Positions 36,072-45,858 of a DNA stretch of 64,000 nucleotides are shown one piece after another; the first letter of the stretch is position 1, and each line of letters begins with the position of its first letter. The DNA is from CBDATA01 sp965202845. GTDB taxonomy: Bacteria; Acidobacteriota; Vicinamibacteria; Marinacidobacterales; Marinacidobacteraceae. Under the pieces are notes generated by a model, which was given only the letters and a program-made list of their open reading frames with translations, was not told the DNA's origin and searched no databases. The DNA lies in the NCBI GenBank assembly GCA_965202845.1, contig OZ241856.1:2728001-2792000 (forward strand), read 5' to 3'. The position numbers were made by a program, and so were the translations under genes.

Positions 36072-38152
36072 CCCATGTGTTCTCTCTCCCCCCCCCCCCC
36101 CCCCGAAATTACGGGGTGTTCGGCGTGAGTCGCCTGCTGGCGCTCTTCTGCGCCCCGATTTTCGCCTTGGCGCTCGCCGCGTGCGGCGACGAAGAGGAGC
36201 CGGCGCCGGCGCCCGCTCCCGCTCCTGCGCCCGCACCGGCCCCCGCGCCTGAGCCGGCCCCCGCACCCGCACCCGCCCCGGAACCGACTCCCGAACCGGA
36301 ACCCGAGCCGGAGCCGTTCACGATCTCCATGACGCCCCCGATGGCGGATATGGACAAGGACTGCATGGGCTACGCCCTGTGCCCGGACGCTCTGACCGAC
36401 GAGAAGAAGGCGATGGCATCGGTGAACGGGAAGATGGTGGTGAAGAGCTCGCACGACGCGATCCTTGTCCCGATGTGGATGGACCCGGTTCCGAACGGGG
36501 TCGGGGTCACCGGCGGGCAGGACAACATGCCGTTCCAGAGCATCGACTGGAAGGCGATGCAGTCGGAGGTGGTCGGGATGGGCGTCACCTTCAAGGCGAC
36601 CAGGGTGAGTATCGGTGTCGGTGGGGGCGCCGGGCAGGACACGGTCCCGGAGAGCGAGGTGATGCACATCACCTGCGGGCCGTTCCATTGCTCGGAGGCT
36701 TCGATGGAGAAGCCGATGGCGCCGGAGATGACGGTCGCCGACTCGGCGGTCTGCGCCGCTTGGGACCCCGACATGAGGCTTCAGGTCGGCATGTTCGACA
36801 ACGATGGTTCCGCCCTGGGAGGCGCCGGGGCGCAATATGCGTGGTACCTCGACGATGGGATCGATCTGGGCTGGTTGTCGACGTCCCATGTGGACATGAC
36901 GGTGAAGCACATGTTCACCGGAGTCGGAGAGCGCGTAGAGATCTACAACGTCATGGGGCCCAACGCGGTCAAGGGGACGAACAAGCCGGTTCCGATGGAC
37001 ATGATGAAGGGTTCGGCGGTCGACAAGACCGGGAACAACAAGTACGAGCCGGGGATCGGCAACAAGGCGCCCAATTCCACCGGAGGGGCGGACCCCGGGG
37101 ACAACGCGGACAAACTGGCCGATGTCTGCATGGAGGACGCTTGGTACAGCTCGACGGCCGGTCGCCTGCAAAGGCCGGATCTGTGTTTCCGGTTGCGAAA
37201 AGCGGGATCGACCGCCTTTGACTCCAAATCCCCGGCGCCGGGGAACTATCTGTCCGGGTACGGCGTTGAAGTGGCGCCGGTGAACGGGAAGGTGTCCTGG
37301 GGGAAGGTGAAGTGGGAGAAGGATCCATTCAAGGATCTGAAGTGCGCGCCGAAGACCTTCATGGCCGCCGACCAGGTGGATGTCTGCGAGTTGTTCGAGG
37401 AGGAAGTGGAGCAGGCGCTTTCCGGGGGCTGGGGTCCGGTGGATTTCGACACGGTGGGCGACGACCTCAACGCCAAGATGGCGCTCTGGCGGGTTTCACC
37501 GAAGACGACGCCCAAGCCCCGTTATTTCAAGAGGCTCCATTTCGACGACAATCTGAATGGCAAGATCGATGCGGATGCTCCTTCCATCGTGTACGACAGC
37601 ACCACCGACAAGTATTCCGCCAAACCCGGCCAGCAGGTTGATCTCCAGGGCGGAACCGGACGATGGAGAAGCGATTTGTACAACATTCATGTTCCGTCGT
37701 CATTGACCGTGGATGCGAGGGTGGGGTCGATGAGGGAGCAGACGGTTTCCTTCGTGTGGATGTCGTTGATGGACGCGGACCAGGATCCGACGATGGGGGA
37801 CTTCGGGAAGGTGGACCTCACCGGCCCGACCGCCGGCACGCCGGACGGGAAGGCGGACAACTACGCGGACGGCGACGATGCGAAGATGTGTTCGGACGCC
37901 GACGGCAAGGGCTGCGACGCCAAGTTTGAGATGGATTACACGCTGAAGTTTTCGGACGGCCTCTATGATTGCCATGAGGAGCGCACGCTGACCCTGAGCT
38001 GCGAGTGGGACGCGCAGGGCATCCTCAAGACGGCGAAGAACAAGGGGAATCCGACGACCGCCAATATTGCGGACAAGGGCAAGCTCGGCACCAAGTTCAA
38101 CGCGTTCAAGAACGTCCACAACTTCGCCGAGTGCACGGTGACGACGAATTAG
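36066..38152 (+). CDS. Large lipoprotein with poly-C tract in the signal peptide, copy 1 (out of frame as written)
   Basis: ATG 36066 has an AGGAGGT ribosome-binding site. With the 17-C run as written it reads MKPMCSLSPPPPPEITGCSA and stops at 36128. With 18 or 15 C it would run into the long frame: RNYGVFGVSRLLALF, then a lipoprotein signal ending LALAAC, a Pro/Ala/Glu spacer (EPAPAPAPAP type), and a ~610-residue body with many Cys. GTG 36125 is an alternative in-frame start independent of the tract. The body is closely similar to copy 2. No family recognised; probably an outer-membrane surface lipoprotein. A terminator-like hairpin followed the gene before IS1380 inserted. Confidence 0.85.
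36088..36104 (+). repeat. Poly-C tract, 17 C
   Basis: Lies 20 bases after the A of the start codon, within signal-peptide codons. A length change of +1 or -2 puts the ATG in frame with the lipoprotein body. Homopolymer length may also be a sequencing artefact. Confidence 0.9.
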
Positions 38153-38171
38153 CCGGAGTTCTGCTCCCCCC

Positions 38172-38197
38172 GGGGCCGGCCGTCTTCGGCCCGGCCC
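38172..38197 (+). terminator. Hairpin after lipoprotein copy 1, split by IS1380
   Basis: GGGGCCGG (38172-38179) pairs with the GGCCC left of the IS plus bases contributed by the IS-adjacent C run. Joining 38197 to 40110 (removing the IS and one GCCC) gives CCCCCCGGGGCCGG ... CCGGCCCCGGGGGG followed by ATTTTG, closely like the intact hairpin after copy 2. Confidence 0.75.
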
Positions 38198-40105
38198 CCC
38201 AAATCGGCGAGCTAATCTTTTTTCGGACTGAAAATCGTCTTTCGGGAGGGCGAGCCGGCCGTTTCCGGCCTCCGCGGGCGCCAAGAACCGCCTTTTGAGG
38301 CGGGTCGGGAGGCGGATCTGCCGCAATTGGGCGCTGGTTGGACGGGTTTTGTGACCTGCGGGCGCACCTTCCCCTCAAAAACCGGGGGAAACGTCCTGCC
38401 GAAGCCCCGGGTCAGCCGGGGACGGGCGTCGGGGGCGACGTGGCGCGTTTCAAGCGCTGGAACGCCGCCAACAGCCGCGCCCCGTCCGCGTCGAACACCA
38501 GCTTGAACCGGCGACCATGCCGCACCAAGCGAGCCGCCAGATGGAGCCACACCGCGCGCAACCGCTTCATTCGCGCCCAGAGCCATTCGGGGCCATAGGC
38601 TGTGCGGCACGCCAGCGCCATCACATTCATCGTCAACGCCGCCAGCCAAAGCCAGGCCGCATTCGCCCCGAACCGACCCGACGGCATCATCCCGCCCGCA
38701 AGGTCCGACTTGAGCGCCGAGTGAACCTGCTCCCCCCGACCACAGCGTTCATGCGCCGCCCGAACCACCTCACCGGCCTCCATGACCTCAAGCCCGTTCG
38801 CCCGCTCCAGCGGCAGCGCGTCCGGCGCCGGGAAGTTGGTCAGGTAGGCGCGGAAACGGTAAGACGGCTTGCCGTCCGCCGCCGGGCGTTCGCTTTCCCC
38901 AAAGCCCAGATTCCAGGGAATCGGGCGCCGAGTCGCCACATAACGGATCACGTCCTCCGGCCTCGAACGGGCGTCCATGTTCGAGACGAAGGGCAACTCG
39001 GCGCATTCCAGGTCGCCTGCTTCATCACCCGACGCCGGCTCGATTCCCGACGCTACCGGGCTCCAAGCATCCTCGGGAAGTCGCTTCACTTCCTCCAGAA
39101 GCGCCTTGGAAAGGGTGGCGCCGGCGATCAACCCCACGACCCTGAAACGCCGCGTCCTTTCGCTGCGCCGCGCCGGATTGTTGCACGCCCGGATCACAGC
39201 CTCCTGGTGGCCCGCCCCATCGGTTCGAAGCGTGACCCGCTCCACCACGGCGGGCAACTGCGCCAGCGTCTCGTCCAGGGCGCGCGCGTTGTCCAGCGAA
39301 GCCGGAACGTTCCCGTCGCGGAACTCCAGCCACGGCGTCATCCCGAGCTCGCGGCAGAACGCGATCAGCGGCTGGTAGCCCCGCTCTCCCGGAACCTCGC
39401 CCGTCGCCGCCCGGTAGGTGGGCCAGCACTCCCGCTTCCCCGAAGCGATGATCGTGGCGTCCAAGTCCAGCGTCAACGCCTTCGGGATCTTCTTCCAAGG
39501 TCCGAAGTTCATCAGACGCCGGTTCACCTTCCGGAACAGTTCGTGGCGCTCGGTGTGGGGCGCGAGATAGGCGGTTCCCCGCTCCCGCTCCCCATCGTGC
39601 GCCCCCTCCACATGGAAGCGATCCAGCCAGTCCCGGATCGAGCGCGCCGAAGGAAAGCAGCGATCCCGCCCGCCCCGGAAGCGGGCGCGGAGCACTCGCC
39701 GCGGCATCCCGAACAGCTGCGGCTCGAAACGCCGCACCAGCTGGCGCAGTCCCCGGTCGGCCTCCAGTTGGTTGATGTCGGCCGCCCGGTCGAGGCCGGC
39801 GACGTTCAAGGACATCACCGCCAGGATCATCTGTCCGTCGGTCCAACCTTGCGACGGGCCGCCTTTCGTGTGCCCGAGGCCGACGAGGATGCGCCCCCGC
39901 GCCAGCAGTTCGAGCAGCAACACGATGCCGCCGCGCGCGGTGAAGGCCGGACCGTCGGGCGCGACCTCGAGCTTGATCGGAGAGCGGAAACGTGGGAATA
40001 TGACTTCACCCGGCTGGTGATGCCTCTTGGGGCGTTTTTTCTGCATAACCCATTGTACGTCAATGGTCCAGCCGGGTACAACCCCTTTTTGCTCGCCGAT
40101 CTAGG
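38198..40105 (-). mobile_element. IS1380-family insertion sequence
   Basis: 1908 bp. The terminal inverted repeats are CCCAAATCGGCGAGC at 38198-38212 and CCTAGATCGGCGAGC (read on the minus strand) at 40091-40105, 13 of 15 matching. The flanking GCCC at 38194-38197 and 40106-40109 is a 4-bp target duplication, the size expected for this family. It sits between the two tandem lipoprotein genes, inside the terminator of the first. Confidence 0.88.
38412..40046 (-). CDS. IS1380-family transposase
   Basis: 544 residues, uninterrupted. DDE-type core: LTLDLDATIIASGKRE (first Asp), VTLRTDGAGHQE (second Asp), and the C-terminal HSALKSDLAGGMMPSGRFGANAAWLWLAAL region typical of IS1380 transposases. An intact frame and clean termini suggest recent transposition. 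Confidence 0.93.
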   Translation of the reverse strand: MQKKRPKRHHQPGEVIFPRFRSPIKLEVAPDGPAFTARGGIVLLLELLARGRILVGLGHTKGGPSQGWTDGQMILAVMSLNVAGLDRAADINQLEADRGLRQLVRRFEPQLFGMPRRVLRARFRGGRDRCFPSARSIRDWLDRFHVEGAHDGERERGTAYLAPHTERHELFRKVNRRLMNFGPWKKIPKALTLDLDATIIASGKRECWPTYRAATGEVPGERGYQPLIAFCRELGMTPWLEFRDGNVPASLDNARALDETLAQLPAVVERVTLRTDGAGHQEAVIRACNNPARRSERTRRFRVVGLIAGATLSKALLEEVKRLPEDAWSPVASGIEPASGDEAGDLECAELPFVSNMDARSRPEDVIRYVATRRPIPWNLGFGESERPAADGKPSYRFRAYLTNFPAPDALPLERANGLEVMEAGEVVRAAHERCGRGEQVHSALKSDLAGGMMPSGRFGANAAWLWLAALTMNVMALACRTAYGPEWLWARMKRLRAVWLHLAARLVRHGRRFKLVFDADGARLLAAFQRLKRATSPPTPVPG

Positions 40106-40131
40106 GCCCCGGGGGGATTTTGGGGGTGGTG

Positions 40132-40137
40132 TATACT
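40132..40137 (+). promoter_or_regulatory. Possible -10 element for lipoprotein copy 2
   Basis: TATACT lies nine bases before the shared 37-bp leader. No good -35 is seen, so this is tentative. Confidence 0.35.
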
Positions 40138-40145
40138 CGCCCCCA

Positions 40146-40182
40146 GCTTCTTGCCATACCAACAGGAGGTAGCGATATGAAG
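40146..40182 (+). repeat. 37-bp leader shared by both poly-C lipoprotein genes, copy 2
   Basis: Identical to 36035-36071, from GCTTCTTGCC through the ribosome-binding site to ATGAAG. Similarity continues weakly upstream (ATTTTGGGGGTG), so the promoter region was duplicated too. Confidence 0.92.
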
Positions 40183-42242
40183 CAATTTCCCCCCCCCCCC
40201 CCCCCCCCCCCCCCCGAAATTACGGGTTTTACGGGTGGCTGATTCCCGCGCTCGTTTTCGGACTGGCACTCGCCGGGTGCGGCGACGACGAGGAGCCCGC
40301 TCCTGCGCCTGCTCCCGCCCCAGCTCCCGCCCCAGCTCCGGCGCCTGAGCCGACCCCGGAGCCCGAGCCGACCCCGGAACCGGAGCCGGAACCCGAACCG
40401 GAGCCGTTCACGATCTCCATGACGCCCCCGATGGCCGACATGGACAAGGACTGCATGGGGTACGCCCTGTGCCCGGACGCCATGACCGACGAGAAGAAGG
40501 CGATGGCCTCGGTGAACGGAAAGATGGTGGTGAAGAGCTCGCACGACGCGATCCTCACCCCGATGTGGATGGATCCGGTTCCGAACGGGGTCGGGGTCAC
40601 CGGCGGGCAGGACAACATGCCGTTCCAGAACATCGACTGGAAGGCGATGCAATCGGAGGTGGTCGGCATGGGCGTCACCTTCCGGGCGGTGCGGGTGAAA
40701 ACGGGCGCCGGTCAGGAGACGGTTCCGGAGAGCGAGGTGATGCACATCACCTGCGGCCCGTTCCATTGCTCGGAGGCGTCGATGGAGAAGCCGGCGGCGC
40801 CGGAGATCACGATCGCCGACTCGGCGGTCTGCGCCGCCTGGGATCCGGAGATGGAGCTTCAGGTCGGCAGGATCGACAACGATGTGAATTCCCTGAGTGG
40901 CGCTGGAGCGCAAACCGTGTGGCAAAATGACGATGGGATCGATCTCGGCTGGGTGTCGACGTCCAGCGTGGACATGACGGTGAAGCACGTCTTCTCCGGG
41001 GCGGAGATGAGGAATTACACGGTCGCCGGGCCGAACGCGGTCAAGGGGACGAACAAGCCGGTTCCGATGGAAATGATGAAGGGTTCGGCGATCGACAAGA
41101 CCGGGAACAACAAGTACGAGCCGGGGATCGGCAACAAGGTTCCGAATTCCACCGGCGGGAATGACCCCGGGGACGACGCGGCCAAACTGGCCGATGTCTG
41201 CTTGGCGGACGGCTGGTACAGCGCGACGGCCGGTCGTGTGCAAAAGCCGGATCAGTGTTTCCGGGTGCTGAAAAACAGACACGCTCTTGACGGAGCTCGT
41301 TTTTCCATAGACAACTATTTGTTCGGGTACGGCGTTGAAGTCTCTCCGGTGAATGGCTCGGTGTCCTGGGGCAAGGTGAAGTGGGAGAAGGATCCGTTCA
41401 AGGATCTGAAGTGCGAGCCGAAGACCTTCATGGCGGTCGACCATGTGGATGTCTGCCAGTTGTTCGAGGAGGAGGTGGAGCAGGCGCTTTCCGGCGGCTG
41501 GGGCCCGGTGGACTTCGACGTAACGGGAACCGACCTCAACGCCAAGATGGCGCTCTGGCGGGTTGGGCCGAAGACGACGCCCACGCCCCATCGCTTCAAG
41601 AAGCTCTTTTTCGACGACAATCTGAATGGCAAGCTCAACGCGGATGCTCCTTCCATCGTGGTAAGCGGCTCGGGCGCAAGCGCGACGTACTCCATCGACA
41701 CCGGTAAGAAGGATCTCAAGGGCGCCGCCGACCGATGGGTAAGCGATTTTTACAACGTCCATGTTCCGTCGTCGATCACTGCGAATTCGAGCGTGACGTC
41801 GATGAGGGAGGCGATGGTCTCCTTCGTGTGGATGTCGTTGATGGACGCGGATCAGGATCCGACGATGGGCGACTTCGGCAAGGTGGACCTCGGGGTGATG
41901 GAGAGCAACGCGATCAAGGCCAATAGCAAGCCGGACAAGAAGGCGGACAACTACGCGGCCGACGATGACGCGCAGATGTGTTCGGACGCCGACGGAGCAG
42001 GTTGCGACGCCAAGTTCGAGGCGGACTACACGCTGAAGTTCGCGGACGGCCTTTATGGTTGCCATGAGGAACGCACGCTGACCCTGAGCTGCGAGTGGGA
42101 CGCGCAGGGCATCCTCAAGACGGAGAAGAACAAGGGGAATCCGTCGACCGCCAGCGTTGCGGACAAGGGCAAGCTCGGCAACAGTTTCGGCGAACTCAAG
42201 AACGTCCACAACTTCGCCGAGTGCAAGGTGACGATGAACTAG
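40177..42242 (+). CDS. Large lipoprotein with poly-C tract in the signal peptide, copy 2 (out of frame as written)
   Basis: ATG 40177 with AGGAGGT ribosome-binding site reads MKQF, then nine Pro from 27 C, then EITGFTGG and a stop at 40242. With 28 or 25 C it reads into RNYGFYGWLIPALVFGLALAGC, a good lipoprotein signal. A Pro/Ala/Glu spacer and a ~610-residue body paralogous to copy 1 follow. No ATG, GTG or TTG lies between the tract and the lipobox in the body frame, so expression of the full lipoprotein should depend on tract length. Shared body motifs are DKDCMGYALCPD, ITCGPFHCSEASMEKP, NKYEPGIGNK and DADQDPTMGDFGKVDL. The function is unknown. Confidence 0.85.
40189..40215 (+). repeat. Poly-C tract, 27 C
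   Basis: Begins 12 bases after the A of the start codon, directly after the TTT codon. A +1 or -2 change restores the reading frame of the lipoprotein. Confidence 0.9.
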
Positions 42243-42255
42243 CGTTTTGATTTCC

Positions 42256-42288
42256 CCCCCCCGGGGCCGGTCTGCGGCCCCGGGGGGG
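42256..42288 (+). terminator. Strong hairpin after lipoprotein copy 2
   Basis: A perfect 14-bp stem (42256-42269 with 42275-42288) and a GTCTG loop, 13 bases after the stop codon. There is no U-tract, so termination efficiency is uncertain. It separates the lipoprotein gene from purH. Confidence 0.75.
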
Positions 42289-42313
42289 AGCGCGGGCTAG
42301 CATTCCCGCCCCC

Positions 42314-43891
42314 GTGCCCGACTCCCTTCCCCGCGCCTCCCCCCTTCGGCGACGGGCGGTTCTGAGCGTCACCCGGAAGGACGGGCTCGCCGAACTGGCG
42401 CGGGGTCTTCGGGACCGCGGCTTCGAGCTCGCCGCGAGCGGCGGCACCGCCCGCTTCCTCGGCGAACAGGGACTTCCCTTCCGCGCGATTTCCGACATCA
42501 CCGGCCAACCCGAGATCCTGGGCGGCCGGGTCAAGACCCTCCACCCGGCCATCCACGGCGGCGTCCTCGCCCGGCGTTCGCATCCGGACGACCTGGCGAC
42601 GCTGGCGGCGCAGGACATCCTCCCGGTGGACGTGGTGGCGGTGAACTTCTATCCGTTCGAGGAGGCGCTCCGGAGCGGGGCCGCCGACGAGGATGCGCTC
42701 CGCGAGACCATCGACATCGGCGGCCCCTGCCTCGCGCGGGCGGCGGCCAAGAACTGGCCCGACGTGCTGGTGGCGGTGGACCCCGCCGACTATCCCGCAG
42801 TGCTCGAGGCGCTGGACGCCGGCGCGGACGCCGCCGCCCCGACGCGGCGCCGGTTGGCGGCCCGGGCGTTTCAGGCGACCGCCGCCTACGAAAGCCGGAT
42901 CGCCGGCTGGCTGGGGGCGGACGGCGCCGCCGGCGCGGACTTCCTGTTCGCCTTCGATCGGGTGTCTTCGCTCCGGTACGGCGAAAATCCGCACCAGTCG
43001 GCGGCGCTCTACCGGGATCCGGCGGGATCCAGCGGCGGCGGTTGCGGGATTCCCTTCGGACGCCAGCTCGGCGGGCGCGCGCTCTCGTACAACAACATCC
43101 TTGACCTGGATGCGGCGCTCCGGCTGACGGCGGACCTGGCCCCGCTGGGCGCCGCCGCGGTGGTCATCAAGCATCTGAATCCGGCCGGCGCCGCGGTGGG
43201 CGCGACGCTCGCCGGGGCCTGGGCGGAGGCCCTGGCCACCGATCCGGTCTCGGCGTTCGGCGGCATCGTCGGCCTCTCCCGTCCGGTGGACGCGGCGACC
43301 GCCGCCGAACTGGCGAAGATATTTCTCGAAGCGGTGGTGGCGCCCGGGTTCGAACCGGACGCGCTGGCCCGGCTGCGGCGCAAGCGGAAGCTGCGCCTCA
43401 TCGAGGTCGATCCCTTGGAGGACTTCCGGCCGGCGGGCCCGCACTTCGCCCGGGTGGCCGGCGGCGTCCTGGCGCAGGACTGGGACCGGATGGAGGAAAA
43501 GGAGGACGACTTCCGGGTGGTGACCCGGCGGGCGCCGACCGACGCCGAGCGCGCCGGGCTCCGGTTCGCGTGGCGGGTGGCGCGGCACGTCCGCTCCAAC
43601 GCGATCGTGATCGCGCGGGACGCCAGGCTGCTGGGAGTCGGCGCCGGACAGATGAGCCGTCTCGACTCCTGCCGGCTCGCGGTGGAAAAGGCCCGGTCGC
43701 CGCTCCAGGGAGGCGTCGCCGCCTCCGACGCCTTCTTCCCGTTCCGCGACGGTCTGGACGCGCTCGCCGCCGCCGGCGTCCGGGCGGTGATCCAGCCCGG
43801 CGGATCGGTGCGGGACGAGGAGGCGATCGCCGCCGCCGACGAGCACGACATGGCGATGGGGTTCACCGGAGTGCGGCATTTCCGGCATTGA
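42314..43891 (+). CDS. purH: Bifunctional AICAR formyltransferase / IMP cyclohydrolase
   Basis: 525 residues from a GTG. The N-terminal IMP cyclohydrolase has ASGGTARFL, GRVKTLHPAIHGGVLARR and DVVAVNFYPFE. The C-terminal formyltransferase has LRYGENPHQSAALYR, SYNNILDLDAAL, VIKHLNPAGAA, AFGGIVGLSRPVD, SNAIVIARD and IQPGGSVRDEE. It catalyses the last two steps of purine synthesis. It is followed by the TPR gene after 20 bases. Confidence 0.97.
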   Translation: MPDSLPRASPLRRRAVLSVTRKDGLAELARGLRDRGFELAASGGTARFLGEQGLPFRAISDITGQPEILGGRVKTLHPAIHGGVLARRSHPDDLATLAAQDILPVDVVAVNFYPFEEALRSGAADEDALRETIDIGGPCLARAAAKNWPDVLVAVDPADYPAVLEALDAGADAAAPTRRRLAARAFQATAAYESRIAGWLGADGAAGADFLFAFDRVSSLRYGENPHQSAALYRDPAGSSGGGCGIPFGRQLGGRALSYNNILDLDAALRLTADLAPLGAAAVVIKHLNPAGAAVGATLAGAWAEALATDPVSAFGGIVGLSRPVDAATAAELAKIFLEAVVAPGFEPDALARLRRKRKLRLIEVDPLEDFRPAGPHFARVAGGVLAQDWDRMEEKEDDFRVVTRRAPTDAERAGLRFAWRVARHVRSNAIVIARDARLLGVGAGQMSRLDSCRLAVEKARSPLQGGVAASDAFFPFRDGLDALAAAGVRAVIQPGGSVRDEEAIAAADEHDMAMGFTGVRHFRH

Positions 43892-43911
43892 GCCGGTCGT
43901 TTCGATTGGTC

Positions 43912-45858
43912 ATGCCGGGTTCGCTGCTGCTGGCGCTGCTGCTGCTGCTCGCCGCTGCGCAGGCGCCGCCGGCCCCGCTCGCCTCCGATCCGGTGGCGGA
44001 GGCGTACCGCATCTTCGGCGAGGGGCGGATGGCCGAGGATGCGGGCGATTTCGAGGCGGCCGCCCTGGCCTACCAGCAGGCCGCCGATCTGGACGCCGGG
44101 GGCGCCGGTCCGCTGGTCGCGCTCGCCCGGTTGCGGGTCCGGAACGAGGATCCGGAGGGGGCCGCCGAAGCCGCGGCCGCCGCGGTGCGCCGCGACCCCG
44201 ATGCGGCGCCGGCCCACCGCCTGCTGGGGGAGCTCCACCTGCGGAAGTTCCGCTCCGGGCAGGCGCCGGAGGACGCTGAACGCGCCATCGAGGCGTTCGC
44301 CGAAGCGGTTCGGGTGGACCCCGACGACCTCCCCAGCCGCTCCCGGCTGGCGCGGACGCTGACCATGATGCAGCGTCCGGAGGAGGCGGAGCGCCACCTG
44401 CGGGAGCTGGTGCGCCGGGCGCCGCAGGCCTACGGCGAGTTCGTCCTGCTGGCCGAGCTGCGGCTGCGCGACGGCGATCCGGCCCAGGCCTTCGAGGACC
44501 TGGCGCAGGCGCTGCGGATCGAACCCCGCCAGCCGGAAGCGCGCGAGCTGGCGGACGAAATCCTGCGCTCCGACGATGCGGACATCGACCGGGAGGAGGC
44601 GCTGGGGACGCTCGCCGCCATCTACGGCCAGGCGGCGACCGATTTCCCCGAGGACTCCGGAATCGGGATCGCGCACGCCGACGCCCTGGCGCGGCTGGGC
44701 CGGGCCGAGGAGGCCGGGGACGCCTTCGAGCGGGTCTTGGAGGCGGACCCCGACAACCCGGCGGCGCTCTGGGGGCTTTCGCTGGTGCGCCAGTCCCAGG
44801 CCCGGCTCGAGGAGGCCGAGGACGCGCTGACGAAGCTGCTGGAGCAGGACCGCGCTTCGGCGCCGGCGCGGTTCGCCCTTTCCGGGATCCACCTGGAGCG
44901 ATGCGAATACCAGCGCGCGGTCCAGGAGATCGAGGCGCTGCTGGATCTGCCGGACGGCGCCGCCTATGGCCCCGCCCGCCGTCCGGACTTCCTGGCGCGG
45001 CGCGCCCGCGCCGAACAGGAGCTCGGCGAATACCGCACGGCGACGGAGTCGTTGGCGCAGGCGGCGGAGCTCGCCGCCGACCGCCCCGACGCCCCCCGCT
45101 TCCGGATGCTGCTCGTCGAATCGTGGCTGCTCGCCGGCGAGCCGGAGGAGGCGGCGCGGGCGCTCGCTCCGCTGGTTGCGGAGCGTCCGGACGACCTGGC
45201 GGTCGCCGCGCTGGAAGCCCGGGTGCAGTCCGAGCGGGGCGACGAGGCGGCGGCGCGGCGGCTTTTCGAGAATTTGCGGGAGAAGCGACCGGACGAACCG
45301 GGGTTGATCCATGCGTTCGTGCGGCATCTGTCGTCCCGGCGGGACTTCCCGGCGGCGGAGGCGCTGGCGCGCGAGTGGCTCGCCGGCGATCCGGGGAATG
45401 TGGCCTTCCGGTTCCAGCTCGGCGCCATCCTCGAACGGCAGGGGCGGCTGGAGGAGGCGGAGGCCGCGTTCCGGGCGGTGCTGCAAGCGGTTCCCGATCA
45501 CCCGCTGGCGCTGAACTACCTGGGCTACATGCTGACCGGGCTTCCGGATCGACTCGAGGAGGCGGAGGCGCTGGTTCGGGAAGCCTTGCAGTCCGACCCG
45601 CACAACGGCTCGTATCTCGACAGCCTGGGGTGGGCGCAGTTCCGCCAGGGGAAGCTGGAGCTCGCCGAACCCAACCTGCTCCAGGCGGTCCGCTGCATGC
45701 CGCGAAACAGCGTGGTGCTGGATCACCTGGGCGACCTGTATCGGGCCCGGGGGGACGCCCGGGCCGCGGTCCGGTACTGGCGGCGCGCGCTCGAACACGA
45801 CGACGAAGGCGAGCTGGACGAGGCGGAGGTCCTGGGGAAGATCCGGGACGCGGAGTGA
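43912..45858 (+). CDS. Tetratricopeptide-repeat protein
   Basis: 648 residues. A signal-like start (MPGSLLLALLLLLAAAQA) precedes an almost continuous TPR array of at least ten repeats, for example FEAAALAYQQAADLDAG, AEEAGDAFERVLEADPDNPAALWGLS, LEEAEAAFRAVLQAVPDHPLALNYLGYML and LELAEPNLLQAVRCMPRNSVVLDHLGDLY. It is probably exported and a scaffold for envelope complexes. A TPR gene upstream of lolB-ispE is also found in Pseudomonas. The stop overlaps the lolB-like GTG start. Confidence 0.9.
   Translation: MPGSLLLALLLLLAAAQAPPAPLASDPVAEAYRIFGEGRMAEDAGDFEAAALAYQQAADLDAGGAGPLVALARLRVRNEDPEGAAEAAAAAVRRDPDAAPAHRLLGELHLRKFRSGQAPEDAERAIEAFAEAVRVDPDDLPSRSRLARTLTMMQRPEEAERHLRELVRRAPQAYGEFVLLAELRLRDGDPAQAFEDLAQALRIEPRQPEARELADEILRSDDADIDREEALGTLAAIYGQAATDFPEDSGIGIAHADALARLGRAEEAGDAFERVLEADPDNPAALWGLSLVRQSQARLEEAEDALTKLLEQDRASAPARFALSGIHLERCEYQRAVQEIEALLDLPDGAAYGPARRPDFLARRARAEQELGEYRTATESLAQAAELAADRPDAPRFRMLLVESWLLAGEPEEAARALAPLVAERPDDLAVAALEARVQSERGDEAAARRLFENLREKRPDEPGLIHAFVRHLSSRRDFPAAEALAREWLAGDPGNVAFRFQLGAILERQGRLEEAEAAFRAVLQAVPDHPLALNYLGYMLTGLPDRLEEAEALVREALQSDPHNGSYLDSLGWAQFRQGKLELAEPNLLQAVRCMPRNSVVLDHLGDLYRARGDARAAVRYWRRALEHDDEGELDEAEVLGKIRDAE

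Noticed and set aside
36190..36315. GC-rich CCGGCGCC repeats looking like a CRISPR or microsatellite array
   Set aside because: They are codon-level Ala-Pro and Glu-Pro repeats of the lipoprotein spacer; no spacers or direct-repeat structure.
40254..40275. TGGCAC near 40264 as a sigma-54 site
   Set aside because: Spacing to GC does not fit and it is within lipobox codons.
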